Source: Caballeronia sp. LZ062
GTDB taxonomy: Bacteria; Pseudomonadota; Gammaproteobacteria; Burkholderiales; Burkholderiaceae
Assembly: GCF_031450785.1 (NCBI RefSeq)
Contig: NZ_JARTWB010000001.1
Coordinates: 930,001-994,000 of the forward strand
Reading direction: 5' to 3'
DNA: 64,000 nucleotides
Of the stretch, positions 27,059 through 39,498 are shown in pieces. The position numbers and the translations under genes are program-made. Within the stretch, counting starts at the first letter, position 1; every line of letters starts with the position of its first letter. Below the pieces are notes generated by a model that saw nothing but the letters and a program-made list of their open reading frames with translations, was not told the DNA's origin and made no database searches.

Positions 27059-28939
27059 TCAGAAGGCCGCGCGGCCACCTCTGCGTGGCGGCCATTGAGC
27101 GATGTCGTCGCCCTGCTTTGAACGGAGCACAGTCGTCGTGAACGAACTGTCCGAGACATGGCGAGCAAGATAACGCTCAAGCACTAGCCCTAAGGTATAA
27201 GGGCTGCCGTTGAAGGCGGTCTCGTCGATCGTCAATGCGCATTCGATACCCCTCCCATACGGCCGATCGAAGCTGCGAGGCAAGCGACGATTAACCGGCT
27301 TTGCAGACGCGCCGATCAAGGCTTCGATCTGGTGTAGATGAGCCGCATCATCCTCGGTCGCGTAGAGGCGAAGAAGTCGCCGCAGCCCTTCGCCGGACTG
27401 CGTGTTAGGGATTGGCTCGAATATCAGGTAATCGAGGTGAAGCTGGCTATAGAGTTGCCACGCGCGTTCCCCGAATCCTAGGGGTGGTTTGGAGTACGTC
27501 GGTCGGCGCAAAAGACCGATGCTCCGAACGGGTAATGAATCGTCGACTTCGAGATCACTCAGTCCGGTGACAGATAACAGGGACGGCAAATCGCGGTTGG
27601 TCAGCAGCGCGTCCACTTTCAAGTAGCGCATGCCTTCGGCATCGGGACGGCCTTCGCCATCGACGAGCGAAATGTAAGTACGCGTCTCGGTAAATCGGCG
27701 ATGGGTACCGTAAGGACGCACTTGAAGCTGCGGTCGGTTCACCTGGCGGCGCAGTGTGAAATAGCGGTTCGCCTGAGCGGTGTCTTCGAAGTATTTGTCG
27801 TGCAACGGGTAGAACGTGACGCTCTCGGATGTATGCGCTATCTGCCCCTTTGCAAGGCTTACAGAATGCACTTCAAAGTCGTTGGGCCTGGATGGAACTG
27901 GTATGAGAAGATGCTCCGCTTTCTTCGGATCGATCTGGAGCCGTCCGCTGCTACGCGGAAAGAGATTGATAACAGGTGAGCAAAACAAAGCAAAATGAGT
28001 CGCGTCGACTGAGTTAGCGAGATGTCCAACCGGACGACTCAACAATAGGACGACTTCAGCATGCTTTCCGTCTATACCGGCAAACGCGCGCTTCAAGCCC
28101 GTGATGGTGAAAAACCAGAATCGTTCTGGAAAACAGAAATACTCCTGCACAAGGTTATGCCCATGAAGTTTGGTCGGAACCGCAGGCAGGAGGCTGTGTT
28201 CCGGTTCTAGTGCCTCGTGGACGACGGCATCGTGCGTGACGGGGTGAAATCGGTCGGACGCGAATCGCCCTGGTGCGCCAATAACGCTTGCTATGGTTGC
28301 CGCATGAATTAGTTCGAACAGGTGCGAGGCGACCGCCTCGTCACCGGAAAGGTAGAAGGGCAGTCGGTCGACACCATCCAATTCGTTGAACGAGGCATCG
28401 CCGATGATGCGCAGGGTTACTCGTAGCGCGCCTTGCACTTGCGCCCCAGCGGGCACAAAACGATCGAGCGCCGGAATATCCGGCGGAATGCCGGTTAGTC
28501 GTGCTTCACTGACTTCGAGTGGATATAGGGTGATATCCTGACTAGTCGTAAATTCACACGCCGTGTGCTCGTTGCTGGGTATACGAGATTTCAATACGCT
28601 GCCGCGCGGCAGCGTAATCCCCCGGCGAAGTGTACCTGTCTTCTCGCCTGGAACGAGACGGGCGATGGACATAGACGGTGTTGGCGTTATGTAGTTGGGG
28701 TATGTGGTTTGCAGGAGGGCTTGCGTGAAAAGGCCGAATTCATCGGCGAGACGCATGTCGGCACGCGCGGTCACAAACGACGACGACTGAATCAACCGAT
28801 CGACATAGGTGTCGTTGATATCGCCGACTTGAAGCCCCATGCGCTGCGAGACCTTCTTGTGGGTTTCCGCGAACTCGAGCATGAGTTCCCTGTGGCGATG
28901 TAGCTCGCGATTGTAGTGGTCAAGCAGACGCGGGTCCAT
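27059..28939 (-). CDS. tssF: Type VI secretion baseplate subunit TssF
   Basis: 626-residue TssF/VasA protein. The N-terminus MDPRLLDHYNRELHRHREL is the family hallmark, followed by GDINDTYVDRLIQSSSF and TTYPNYITPTPSM; the C-terminus reads GDDIAQWPPRRGGR, as expected for a complete protein. TssF forms the baseplate wedge with TssE, TssG and TssK. None of those genes is in the window, so this is an isolated copy at the head of a vgrG-effector unit. It starts at the ATG at 28939 and is nearly contiguous with vgrG. It may replace the main-cluster TssF or serve a dedicated VgrG. Confidence 0.93.
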   Translation of the reverse strand: MDPRLLDHYNRELHRHRELMLEFAETHKKVSQRMGLQVGDINDTYVDRLIQSSSFVTARADMRLADEFGLFTQALLQTTYPNYITPTPSMSIARLVPGEKTGTLRRGITLPRGSVLKSRIPSNEHTACEFTTSQDITLYPLEVSEARLTGIPPDIPALDRFVPAGAQVQGALRVTLRIIGDASFNELDGVDRLPFYLSGDEAVASHLFELIHAATIASVIGAPGRFASDRFHPVTHDAVVHEALEPEHSLLPAVPTKLHGHNLVQEYFCFPERFWFFTITGLKRAFAGIDGKHAEVVLLLSRPVGHLANSVDATHFALFCSPVINLFPRSSGRLQIDPKKAEHLLIPVPSRPNDFEVHSVSLAKGQIAHTSESVTFYPLHDKYFEDTAQANRYFTLRRQVNRPQLQVRPYGTHRRFTETRTYISLVDGEGRPDAEGMRYLKVDALLTNRDLPSLLSVTGLSDLEVDDSLPVRSIGLLRRPTYSKPPLGFGERAWQLYSQLHLDYLIFEPIPNTQSGEGLRRLLRLYATEDDAAHLHQIEALIGASAKPVNRRLPRSFDRPYGRGIECALTIDETAFNGSPYTLGLVLERYLARHVSDSSFTTTVLRSKQGDDIAQWPPRRGGRAAF

Positions 28940-28947
28940 CGCTTGCC

Positions 28948-29412
28948 CTAGTTTACATGCGGTGCGAAAGATGGACGAGCGACTGTCAGTGACATCAGGA
29001 GTATCGCCACTTCACGCATTCTTTTAGATTGTTTTTCCTCAAAAGATGCGCCGAAGTTTAACTTCGACGAATGGTGAGCAGGTGCAAAAAATCGTGGTAT
29101 TTCGCTCGACTCACGAATTACCGTAGCGGCTCTTACGTCTGCACTAGTACCACCTAGGCCAGTTGCAGAAGTTCGAAACGCGTGTTGCGACACGACGTTC
29201 GTCTCCGCCCGCTTTTGGGAGACAATGTCGTTGAGAAGCAGCTGGGGCTCACGATGCGAAAGAGTGAGGCGGCTCGGTCCATGTCCGAGCGCGGTTCCTA
29301 GTCGCGGCACATCGACGAGCCGCAAGCTTGCAAGTTTTAGCAGTGCGTACGGTTGTAATAACGCGGATCCCCGATGGGCCGGGGGATCGTTGAGCTTCGG
29401 CGCAGCACGCAC
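28948..29412 (-). CDS. Hypothetical open frame at the island edge, possibly a gene relic
   Basis: 154-codon open frame with a GTG start directly upstream of tssF (8 bp). Residues are rich in Leu, Arg and Ser, with no signal peptide and no family I recognise. In standard type VI clusters tssE precedes tssF, but I could not match TssE motifs in any frame. No ribosome site is convincing, so it may be noncoding or a decayed gene. The wider gap 28940-29624 holds this frame, a region 29413-29548 in which I see nothing, and the acnA terminator. Confidence 0.3.
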   Translation of the reverse strand: MRAAPKLNDPPAHRGSALLQPYALLKLASLRLVDVPRLGTALGHGPSRLTLSHREPQLLLNDIVSQKRAETNVVSQHAFRTSATGLGGTSADVRAATVIRESSEIPRFFAPAHHSSKLNFGASFEEKQSKRMREVAILLMSLTVARPSFAPHVN

Positions 29413-29548
29413 GTCAAGTCGAGACCCTGACTCGCGCAGTCCGTGACCGATATATTGGGAATGCGGTCAATGCCGAATCGGTTGAAGTGCATCTGCACCC
29501 GCTGGCGCAGGTTCGCGTGGACATAAAATTTCAGTAATCAGTTGCGCC

Positions 29549-29603
29549 AAAAAAAAACCCGGCCAAGGCCGGGTCCAATGTTCCCGCGCCCTTTCGGGCG
29601 CGG
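29549..29603 (-). terminator. Rho-independent terminator of the acnA operon
   Basis: Two hairpins in a row downstream of acnA. The first met by the polymerase is CCGCGCCC (29584-29591) with GGGCGCGG (29596-29603). The second is CCCGGC with GCCGGG inside the palindrome at 29558-29573, followed on the minus strand by nine T (29549-29557). The second is a textbook intrinsic terminator. Confidence 0.9.
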
Positions 29604-29624
29604 TCACCTGCAAAACACTTCCAC

Positions 29625-32330
<2,706 letters not shown>

Positions 32331-32399
32331 GGTTATTTTCCTAGGGCTAAACGAGGAAATAGCTTCGATGCAACGTTTCTGTATGACCGAGTCGATCGA

Positions 32400-33851
32400 C
32401 TAAATCACGTACAGATCGACGTATTCATTGACCGGCATTGCTTCCAGCTTTGCCTGGTCCAGCGATACCGCGAGGATCGCCTGCTGTTGCCTGGTGGGAA
32501 AGCGCCGCGCGAGATTCGTCTTGAACTTCTCGACGAGCAGCGGAATGCCGTCCGCGCGGCGGCGCTTGTGTCCGATCGGATAGTCGACCGCGATCTCATC
32601 GAGCTTCGTGCCGTCGGTAAATTCGACAGTCAGCGCATTCGCGATCGAACGCTTGTCCGGGTCGAAATAATCCTTCGTGAATTGCGGGTCCTCCACGCAT
32701 TCCATCTTTGCGCGCAAGGTGTCGATGCGCGGGTCTTTCGCCACGACATCTTCGTAATCCGCAGCCGTCAGCCGCCCGAAGATGAGCGGCACCGCGATCA
32801 TGTACTGAATGCAGTGATCCCGGTCGGCGGGATTATCGAGCGGGCCTTTCTTGTCGATGATGCGAATGGCCGCTTCGTGCGTGCGAATAATGATCTTCTT
32901 GATCTCTTCGACGCCCCGACCGACTTCCTTCAACTTGCCGTGCAGCGTCATGGCCGCTTCCACCGCCGTTTGCGAATGGAATTCGGCCGGAAAGGAAATC
33001 TTGAAGAGCACGTTTTCCATCACATACGAGCCGTACGGACGCTGAAACTTGAACTCGTTGCCCTTGAAGAGGACATGGTAGAAGCCCCACGTCTTTGCGG
33101 TCAGCACGGACGGATAGCCCATTTCGCCGGTCTTCGCGATCAGCGCGAGGCGCACGGCGCGCGAAGTCGCGTCGCCCGCAGCCCACGACTTGCGCGAGCC
33201 CGTGTTCGGCGCATGGCGGTACGTACGCAGCGAGTGGCCGTCCACGAATGCGAGCGACACCGCGTTGATGAGCTCTTCGCGCGACAGCCCGATCATCTGC
33301 CCGACCACTGCCGTCGATGCAACCTTCACGAGCAGCACGTGATCGAGCCCGACCTTGTTGAACGAGTTTTCGAGCGCGATGCAGCCCTGAATTTCATGCG
33401 CCTTGACCATCGCGATCATGACGTCTTTCATCGTGAGCGGCTTCTTGTCGGTCGCGACGGCGTTGCGCGAAAGCCAGTCCGCCGTGGCGAGAATGCCGCC
33501 GAGGTTGTCCGACGGATGGCCCCATTCGGCGGCGAGCCATGTGTCGTTAAAGTCGAGCCAGCGAATCATCGCGCCGATGTTGAACGCAGCCTGAACCGGG
33601 TCGAGCTGGAATTGGGTGCCTGGCACCTTGGCGCCGTTGGGGACGATCGTGCCGGGCACGATCGGTCCCATCAGCTTGGTGCAGGCGGGGTAGGAGAGGG
33701 CTTCGAGTCCGCAACCGAGCGTGTCGATCAGGCAATTGCGCGCGGTTTCCAGCGCAAGCGTGCTGTCGACGTCGTAATTGAGAACGTAGTCGACTATGTC
33801 GACGAGTACCTTGTCCGGTTCGGGCCGGACATTGGAGATCGGTGCGGACAT
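32400..33851 (-). CDS. prpD: 2-methylcitrate dehydratase (MmgE/PrpD family)
   Basis: 483-residue PrpD. It dehydrates 2-methylcitrate to 2-methyl-cis-aconitate in propionate breakdown. Family motifs include [14 protein letters not shown] near 40, [20 protein letters not shown] near 97-116 and [20 protein letters not shown] near 207-226, which contain the conserved Asp, His and Lys residues. It lies between a small exported-protein gene and acnA in a block with prpC, supplying the methylcitrate side-branch. PrpB (methylisocitrate lyase) is not in the window. Confidence 0.95.
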   Translation of the reverse strand: MSAPISNVRPEPDKVLVDIVDYVLNYDVDSTLALETARNCLIDTLGCGLEALSYPACTKLMGPIVPGTIVPNGAKVPGTQFQLDPVQAAFNIGAMIRWLDFNDTWLAAEWGHPSDNLGGILATADWLSRNAVATDKKPLTMKDVMIAMVKAHEIQGCIALENSFNKVGLDHVLLVKVASTAVVGQMIGLSREELINAVSLAFVDGHSLRTYRHAPNTGSRKSWAAGDATSRAVRLALIAKTGEMGYPSVLTAKTWGFYHVLFKGNEFKFQRPYGSYVMENVLFKISFPAEFHSQTAVEAAMTLHGKLKEVGRGVEEIKKIIIRTHEAAIRIIDKKGPLDNPADRDHCIQYMIAVPLIFGRLTAADYEDVVAKDPRIDTLRAKMECVEDPQFTKDYFDPDKRSIANALTVEFTDGTKLDEIAVDYPIGHKRRRADGIPLLVEKFKTNLARRFPTRQQQAILAVSLDQAKLEAMPVNEYVDLYVI

Positions 33852-33882
33852 CGAGGATTCCTGTATTGAATACTGATGTGGC

Positions 33883-34404
33883 TTATTCCGCCGGCTTGAG
33901 CATCAGCGGGTTCTGCTTCAACGCTTCCGCTTGCGTCGGTGCGGTGGCGCCGGCAGCCATCTCGGCCGTCATGCACTCGTCGGCAAGGCGCGACGAGTCC
34001 TTGTCCGAGAACAGCATCGCCTTCGTCGGGATGACGACGAGGTCCATGCCGGTTGCCGCGTCGTGGAAGCGATCGGCGCCGGTCGTCGTGTCCTGACGCG
34101 GCAGCTTGTAGTCCTTCTTCGCCCAGTTCACCGTGACGATGGCGTCACGCTTCATGTCGCCTTTCAGGTAGAAAGCCGTGCCGTCCTTGCACGACCATTT
34201 CACTGCGCCTTCGGGAATCGGATCCGTCTTCGCTGCCGCAGCCGCTTCGGCCTTGGGCTTGCGCTTGATCAGACGGCGCGCGGGAGCGGGGCGTTTGGCC
34301 TTGGCCGCGCTCGATTCGGTTGTCGCGGCGAAGGCGTCGGCGCTCACGAACACGCTCGAGGTCGCGAGTGTGCCGACGATTGCAGCGATCAGAAGTTTAT
34401 TCAT
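33883..34404 (-). CDS. Exported protein with MliC-like (lysozyme inhibitor) domain
   Basis: 173 residues. A signal peptide ([19 protein letters not shown], cleavage near AFA-AT at 26) is followed by a Lys/Arg/Ala-rich linker (about 30-60) and a domain [15 protein letters not shown] through [20 protein letters not shown] (about 69-135) that resembles the MliC fold, which blocks C-type lysozyme. The Cys in the first strand and a second Cys in ADECM near 143 could form the typical disulfide. It has no lipobox, so it would be soluble and periplasmic. Its position between prpC and prpD is odd for such a function, and the assignment is tentative. Confidence 0.75.
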   Translation of the reverse strand: MNKLLIAAIVGTLATSSVFVSADAFAATTESSAAKAKRPAPARRLIKRKPKAEAAAAAKTDPIPEGAVKWSCKDGTAFYLKGDMKRDAIVTVNWAKKDYKLPRQDTTTGADRFHDAATGMDLVVIPTKAMLFSDKDSSRLADECMTAEMAAGATAPTQAEALKQNPLMLKPAE

Positions 34405-34492
34405 CGGTAAAACCTTTCAGAAACATTTGGGTTGAGTGGCGGTTGCTGCGCGGATGGAAATCGCGCCTCGCGAATTCCGATCGCGCAGCCCG

Positions 34493-35665
34493 CTATTTTC
34501 GCTTATTTATCGGCACGAACTTCAAATTCTCCGGACCGGTGTAATTCGCGCTCGGCCGGATGATCTTGTTGTCGATGCGCTGTTCGATGATGTGCGCGCT
34601 CCATCCCGACGTGCGCGAGATCACGAAAAGCGGCGTGAACATGGCGGTCGGCACGCCCATCATGTGATACGACACCGCGCTGAACCAGTCGAGATTCGGG
34701 AACATCTTCTTCGCGTCCCACATCACCGTTTCGAGCCGTTCCGCGATATCGAAGAGCTTTGTGTTGCCGGCTTCTTTCGACAGCGACTTCGCGACTTCCT
34801 TGATGACCTTGTTGCGCGGATCGGAGATCGTATAGACCGGATGCCCGAAGCCGATCACGACTTCCTTGTTCTCGACCCGGCGCTTGATGTCGGCTTCTGC
34901 TTCGTCGGGCGTCTCATAGCGCGATTGAATCTCGAATGCGACCTCGTTCGCACCGCCGTGCTTCGGACCGCGCAATGCGCCGATAGCGCCGGTGATTGCG
35001 GAGTACATGTCCGAACCCGTGCCCGCGATCACGCGTCCCGTGAACGTCGACGCATTGAACTCGTGCTCCGCATACAGGTTGAGCGATACATGCATCGCCT
35101 GCACCCACGACTGCGACGGCTCCACGCCGTGCAGCAGATGCAGAAAGTGTCCGCCGATTGAATCGTCATCGGTTTCCACTTCGATGCGCTTGCCGTTGTG
35201 CGAATAGTGATACCAGTAGAGCAGCATCGAGCCGAGCGAAGCCATAAGCTTGTCGGCGATATCTCTCGCGCCCGCGATGTTGTGGTCGTCCTTCTCGGGC
35301 AGGACCGTGCCGAGCACGGAGACGCCGGTACGCATGACGTCCATCGGATGCGCGGACGCGGGAATCCATTCGAGCGCGGCCTTCAGGTTCGCGGGCAGTC
35401 CGCGCAGCGCTTTGAGCTTGGTCTTGTACGCCTTCAACTCGGCGACGTTCGGCAGCTTGCCATGCACGAGCAGATACGCGATCTCTTCGAACTCGGACGT
35501 GGTCGCAACATCCAGAATGTCGTACCCGCGATAGTGCAGGTCGTTGCCGGTCTTGCCGACCGTGCACAGCGCGGTGTTGCCCGCCGTCACGCCCGACAGC
35601 GCGACGGATTTCTTCGGCTTGAAACCACCGGCTGCGGGTGCGTCGCTCGATACCGTGTCGCTCAT
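34493..35665 (-). CDS. prpC: 2-methylcitrate synthase
   Basis: 390-residue citrate-synthase-family enzyme condensing propionyl-CoA with oxaloacetate. It shows the shorter PrpC layout: [20 protein letters not shown] near residue 45, a catalytic His in [12 protein letters not shown] near 232, His in [14 protein letters not shown] near 272 and Asp in the C-terminal helix region. It differs clearly from the longer gltA product at 43.2 kb. It lies 98 bp after the citE-like gene and 88 bp before the MliC-like gene on the same strand. Confidence 0.95.
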   Translation of the reverse strand: MSDTVSSDAPAAGGFKPKKSVALSGVTAGNTALCTVGKTGNDLHYRGYDILDVATTSEFEEIAYLLVHGKLPNVAELKAYKTKLKALRGLPANLKAALEWIPASAHPMDVMRTGVSVLGTVLPEKDDHNIAGARDIADKLMASLGSMLLYWYHYSHNGKRIEVETDDDSIGGHFLHLLHGVEPSQSWVQAMHVSLNLYAEHEFNASTFTGRVIAGTGSDMYSAITGAIGALRGPKHGGANEVAFEIQSRYETPDEAEADIKRRVENKEVVIGFGHPVYTISDPRNKVIKEVAKSLSKEAGNTKLFDIAERLETVMWDAKKMFPNLDWFSAVSYHMMGVPTAMFTPLFVISRTSGWSAHIIEQRIDNKIIRPSANYTGPENLKFVPINKRK

Positions 35666-35763
35666 TGCTTCAAGTCTCCTGTGAACGCCGGCCCGCGGCG
35701 TCGTCTCTTTCGCTTGAAACGCGCGCGGGGCTTGCGCTCGCGCCGCGTGACCAAAGGCTCATG

Positions 35764-36768
35764 TCAGCTTGCATCCGGTTCGCGCCGAAAAAACGGCGCG
35801 CATTCGTCGGGCAGCGTGTGTCCGGTCGCGTGCGCCCGGCGCAGCACCGACCAGTAATAGCGATAACTCGCGCGGTCGTGCAGCGTGTCGCCGTGGCGCG
35901 TCGGCCCCCATTGCGCGTGCTGCGCCGCGAGCAGAATCTCGGCGGCGAGGGTGATCTCGTCGGCGCGCGGCGAGAAAGCCTCGACAATCGGGCGAATCTG
36001 TTCCGGATGAATGCTCCACATGCGCGTGTAGCCGAACTCGTTCCGGGCGCGCGCGGCGTCGCTCGCGACGACCGTCATGTCGCGCACTTCCGTCGACACG
36101 TTATGCGACGGCACCTTGCCGTGCGCGTGACATGCGGCCGCAATCTCCAGCTTGGCGCGGCGCACGAGCGGGTGGTCGAACTGGCCGGGCGAGCGCATCG
36201 CGGTATCCGGAATCGCGCCGTTGTGCGCAGACACGAAGTCCATGAGGCCGAAGCTCAGCGACTCGACGCCGGGCAGCGCGGCCAGTCTGAAAGCATCCGC
36301 AAGCGCGCCATGCGTTTCGATCAGCAGATGACAGGCGATGCCTTTCGCAATGCCCAGTTCGCGGCGCGTGGCCTCGATGAACGCGACCATCTCGGCGGCA
36401 TCCGAGACGCTGCGGATTTTCGGCAGCATCACATAGGCCGGCGCCTGCTTTGCCTGCCGCAGGATGATGCGCACGTCGTCGCGCCACGCGGGATGCTGGA
36501 AATCATGGATGCGCACGCCGACGCGCCCGAAGCGGTCGTCTTCGCCCCCGACGAACGACGCCACCATCTCCGCATGTCCGGCTTCCCGCCCGACCTGCGC
36601 GCCGTCCTCGCAATCGAGCGTGATGTCGAACACCGGGCCGAGCTGCGCCTGCAACGCGAGCGACTTCCTGATCAGCTTCTCGCTGCCCGCGTAGTGGTCG
36701 CAGGGCGGCAGAACTGCGGGTTGCGGCTCGCCGTCAAACAGAACGTCGGCGGGGGTGAGAGCGGGCAT
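35764..36768 (-). CDS. HpcH/HpaI aldolase, citrate lyase beta-subunit-like (CoA ester lyase)
   Basis: 334-residue TIM-barrel lyase. The pattern FDITLDCEDGAQVGR near residue 47-61 holds the Mg2+-binding Asp/Glu, PKIRSVSDAAEMV near 115 and LIETHGAL near 148 complete the active site. Family members cleave citryl-, malyl- or citramalyl-CoA. No citrate lyase alpha or gamma subunit is nearby, so a free-standing CoA ester lyase such as malyl- or citramalyl-CoA lyase is more likely. It sits between mdh and prpC in the C4/C6 acid block; exact substrate unknown. Confidence 0.88.
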   Translation of the reverse strand: MPALTPADVLFDGEPQPAVLPPCDHYAGSEKLIRKSLALQAQLGPVFDITLDCEDGAQVGREAGHAEMVASFVGGEDDRFGRVGVRIHDFQHPAWRDDVRIILRQAKQAPAYVMLPKIRSVSDAAEMVAFIEATRRELGIAKGIACHLLIETHGALADAFRLAALPGVESLSFGLMDFVSAHNGAIPDTAMRSPGQFDHPLVRRAKLEIAAACHAHGKVPSHNVSTEVRDMTVVASDAARARNEFGYTRMWSIHPEQIRPIVEAFSPRADEITLAAEILLAAQHAQWGPTRHGDTLHDRASYRYYWSVLRRAHATGHTLPDECAPFFRREPDAS

Positions 36769-36935
36769 TGTCGGCGTCGGGTCCGAGAAAATGTGAAGTC
36801 GATGCTGCTCGTGATGCTGATTCGGCCGCGCTCGCGAAGTGCTTAGGAGCGCGCAAACGCGGCCGGATCAGCCGCGAACTCCAAACGAAGTCCGCGCTTG
36901 AGGGAAGCGCGTGCGCTTCCCGTGTGCCGCCGTGC

Positions 36936-37922
36936 TTACTTGCCGAGCAAATGCGCGACGCCGTCGCGCTCTTCGAGCAGTTCGTTCAGCGTGCCGTCCA
37001 TCTTCTCGCGCGAGAACGCGTCGATTTCCAAGCCTTCCACGCGCTTGTACTCGCCGTTTTCGCACGTGACGGGCACGCCGTAGATGATGTCTTCCGGAAT
37101 GCCGTACGAGCCGTCCGACGGAATGCCCATGGTGACCCACTTGCCGTTGGTGCCGAGCACCCAGTCACGCACGTGGTCGATTGCCGCGTTAGCCGCCGAT
37201 GCCGCCGACGACAGGCCGCGCGCCTCGATGATCGCAGCGCCGCGCTTGCCGACGGTCGGGATGAACGTGTTGCGGTTCCATTCGTCGTCATTGATCAGCT
37301 TGGTCAGGCTCTCGCCTTCGGCCGTCGCGAAGCGGAAGTCCGGGTACATGGTCGGCGAGTGGTTGCCCCACACGGCGAGCTTTTCGATCGACGCGACCGG
37401 CTTGCCCGACTTGGCCGCGAGTTGCGACAGCGCGCGGTTGTGGTCGAGACGCAGCATGGCGGTGAAATTCTTCTTCGGCAGGTCCGGCGCCGACTTCATC
37501 GCGATGTAGGCGTTCGTGTTGGCCGGATTGCCGACGACCAGCACCTTCACGTCGCGGCTCGCGACTTCGTTCAGCGCCTTGCCCTGAACCGTGAAGATTT
37601 CGGCGTTGGCCGAGAGCAGGTCCTTGCGCTCCATGCCCTTCGAACGCGGACGCGCGCCGACGAGCAGCGCGATGTCGGCGTCCTTGAACGCGACCTTGGG
37701 ATCGTCCGTGACGACGACGCCTGCGAGCAGCGGGAACGCGCAGTCTTCGAGTTCCATCACGACGCCCTTCACGGCGGCTTGCGCTTGCGGCAGATCGAGC
37801 AGCTGAAGAATCACGGGCTGGTCTTTGCCGAGCAGATCGCCGTTGGCGATGCGGAACAGCAGCGAGTAGCCGATTTGACCTGCGGCGCCGGTGACGGCAA
37901 CGCGCTTTGCGGACTTAGCCAT
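36936..37922 (-). CDS. mdh: Malate dehydrogenase
   Basis: 328-residue NAD-dependent malate dehydrogenase of the TCA cycle, of the cytosolic-type group found in beta-proteobacteria. Motifs: [19 protein letters not shown] (residues 9-27) for [15 protein letters not shown] near 130 and catalytic His in [12 protein letters not shown] near 187. The ATG at 37922 begins MAKSAKRV with GAGAG upstream; the open frame continues about 160 codons further without homology. First gene of the minus-strand block, divergent from the GntR regulator gene. Confidence 0.97.
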   Translation of the reverse strand: MAKSAKRVAVTGAAGQIGYSLLFRIANGDLLGKDQPVILQLLDLPQAQAAVKGVVMELEDCAFPLLAGVVVTDDPKVAFKDADIALLVGARPRSKGMERKDLLSANAEIFTVQGKALNEVASRDVKVLVVGNPANTNAYIAMKSAPDLPKKNFTAMLRLDHNRALSQLAAKSGKPVASIEKLAVWGNHSPTMYPDFRFATAEGESLTKLINDDEWNRNTFIPTVGKRGAAIIEARGLSSAASAANAAIDHVRDWVLGTNGKWVTMGIPSDGSYGIPEDIIYGVPVTCENGEYKRVEGLEIDAFSREKMDGTLNELLEERDGVAHLLGK

Positions 37923-38453
37923 TGAAACTCTCCTGGACGGTGCGTGGAACGCTAGGGAAAAACGCCATTTTATGCGCGTTACGCAAAGCGTTGATGATGT
38001 CATGCCGGACATGCCGCCCGCGGATAGCTGAGAGCTTTCCGCCACGCGGGCTGCGCACGACGCAAGGTTCGGCGCTGGCCCGCATGGCTGCGTGGCGGCA
38101 TGACCGTCATGCCATGAATCCTTCGGTGAGCGGAAAGCGTGCGGGACTGCGCGCAAAGGCGCGTTTTCGCTAGAGTCTGACGGCAAGCGCCCATTCGAGA
38201 CGGCGCTGGACGTTGCGAGGCGGTAGGCAGGCAGCGGCGCGCGAATCGTGTGGCCGATCGGCGTAAGGCGGAAGCGAAAGGGCGTGCCTGGCGGTTTGTG
38301 GCGTGGAACCGGCGTGTTCCCGGCGACGGCTTTTCCGGCGAAACCCGCTGGAAAACCTGCGCCGAACGAACGTTTTCCGGACCGCGCGACGACCCGCAAA
38401 CCCTTGCTCGACAAGGAGTGTAGGATTGCCGGAAGGCAAAGTCAACACTATCT
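37923..38453. other. Divergent intergenic region mdh / gntR
   Basis: About 600 bp between mdh and the regulator gene. It must hold the promoters of both. Apart from the palindrome at 38454-38473, I see no gene, no tRNA and no strong repeat; several open frames here have no ribosome site and look like GC-driven shadows. Confidence 0.5.
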
Positions 38454-38473
38454 TATGTCTTATATAAGACATA
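38454..38473. promoter_or_regulatory. Perfect 20-bp palindrome, likely GntR-family operator
   Basis: TATGTCTTATATAAGACATA is a perfect palindrome 46 bp before the GntR regulator's start codon and about 530 bp before mdh in the other direction. Length and symmetry fit a dimeric winged-helix repressor site, and the AT-rich centre may overlap the regulator's own -10 region. It is therefore probably an autoregulatory operator. Confidence 0.75.
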
Positions 38474-38519
38474 GGAGAGCGCGCGAAAATGTGGACGCGC
38501 TGCGGGCCTTTGTGTTGAA

Positions 38520-39326
38520 ATGCGCGGCATGAATTCCAACGCGCCAAACTCGGCGGGCACGCCCTCACAGAACGGTAGCGCACAAGCGGCCGAGCCCGCG
38601 GGCGCGCCGTCGCCGACGTTCAGCCCGCTGTATCAGCAAATCAAGGCGCTCATCACGCAGGGCCTCGAATCCGGCGAATGGAAGCCGGGCGAGATCATCC
38701 CGAGCGAGGTCGAACTGGCCGCACGCTATAAGGTGAGCCAGGGTACGGTCCGCAAGGCCATCGACGAACTGGCCGCCGACAATCTTCTCGTTCGTCGTCA
38801 GGGGAAAGGCACGTTCGTTGCGACGCACAGCGAAGATCGCGTGCAATTCCGCTTCCTGCGCCTTCTGCCCGACGATGGCGACATCCATCCACATGTCAGC
38901 CGCCTGCTCGAATGCCGACGCCTGCGCGCGCCCGCCGAAATCGCGCGCCAGCTCGATCTCAAGCCCGCCGATCCGGTCGTTCTTATCAAGCGTTTGTTGC
39001 AATTCGATGGCGTCACCACCGTTCTGGACGAAATCTGGCTGCCGGGCGCCGTGTTTCGCGGACTGACGGCGGAGCGGCTTGCCGACTATAAAGGCCCGCT
39101 TTACGCCATGTTCGAAACCGAATTCGGCACGCGCATGATTCGCGCATCGGAGAAGATCCGCGCAGTCGCGGCTGAGGAGCCGGTTGCGCAATTGCTGGAT
39201 GTTCAACCGGGTTTTCCGTTGTTGTCGGTCGAGCGGATTTCGTACACCTACGGCGATCGCCCGGTGGAAGTGCGGCGCGGCTGGTATGTGACGACCGGCT
39301 ATTACTATCAGAACGACTTGAGTTGA
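38520..39326 (+). CDS. HutC-type GntR transcriptional regulator
   Basis: 268 residues: an N-terminal GntR winged helix (about 35-105, helix-turn-helix around EVELAARYKVSQGTVRKAI) and a C-terminal UTRA/HutC ligand domain (about 120-265; VLDEIWLPGAVFRGL, YGDRPVEVRRGWY). The first 30 residues are low-complexity Ala/Ser/Gly. The start may be the ATG at 38520 or the one at 38529. Its position between mdh and sdhCDAB and the palindrome in front make it a plausible TCA-cycle regulator in this region, though only autoregulation is supported by sequence. Confidence 0.9.
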   Translation: MRGMNSNAPNSAGTPSQNGSAQAAEPAGAPSPTFSPLYQQIKALITQGLESGEWKPGEIIPSEVELAARYKVSQGTVRKAIDELAADNLLVRRQGKGTFVATHSEDRVQFRFLRLLPDDGDIHPHVSRLLECRRLRAPAEIARQLDLKPADPVVLIKRLLQFDGVTTVLDEIWLPGAVFRGLTAERLADYKGPLYAMFETEFGTRMIRASEKIRAVAAEEPVAQLLDVQPGFPLLSVERISYTYGDRPVEVRRGWYVTTGYYYQNDLS

Positions 39327-39498
39327 GTGCGCGGGCTTGGGTCGATTTGTCCGCATGGTTGTAAGCGGCCCGGCAAGGGCATACGAGGGCGCTATTTTCG
39401 CGTGGGCGGCAACAGTCTCTTGGGCCGCTTTTCGCTGCGGTGCGAAATCAAAAGGCGCTAAAATCGCGGGTTAGTGTAATAACAAGTTGGGGTCTAGC

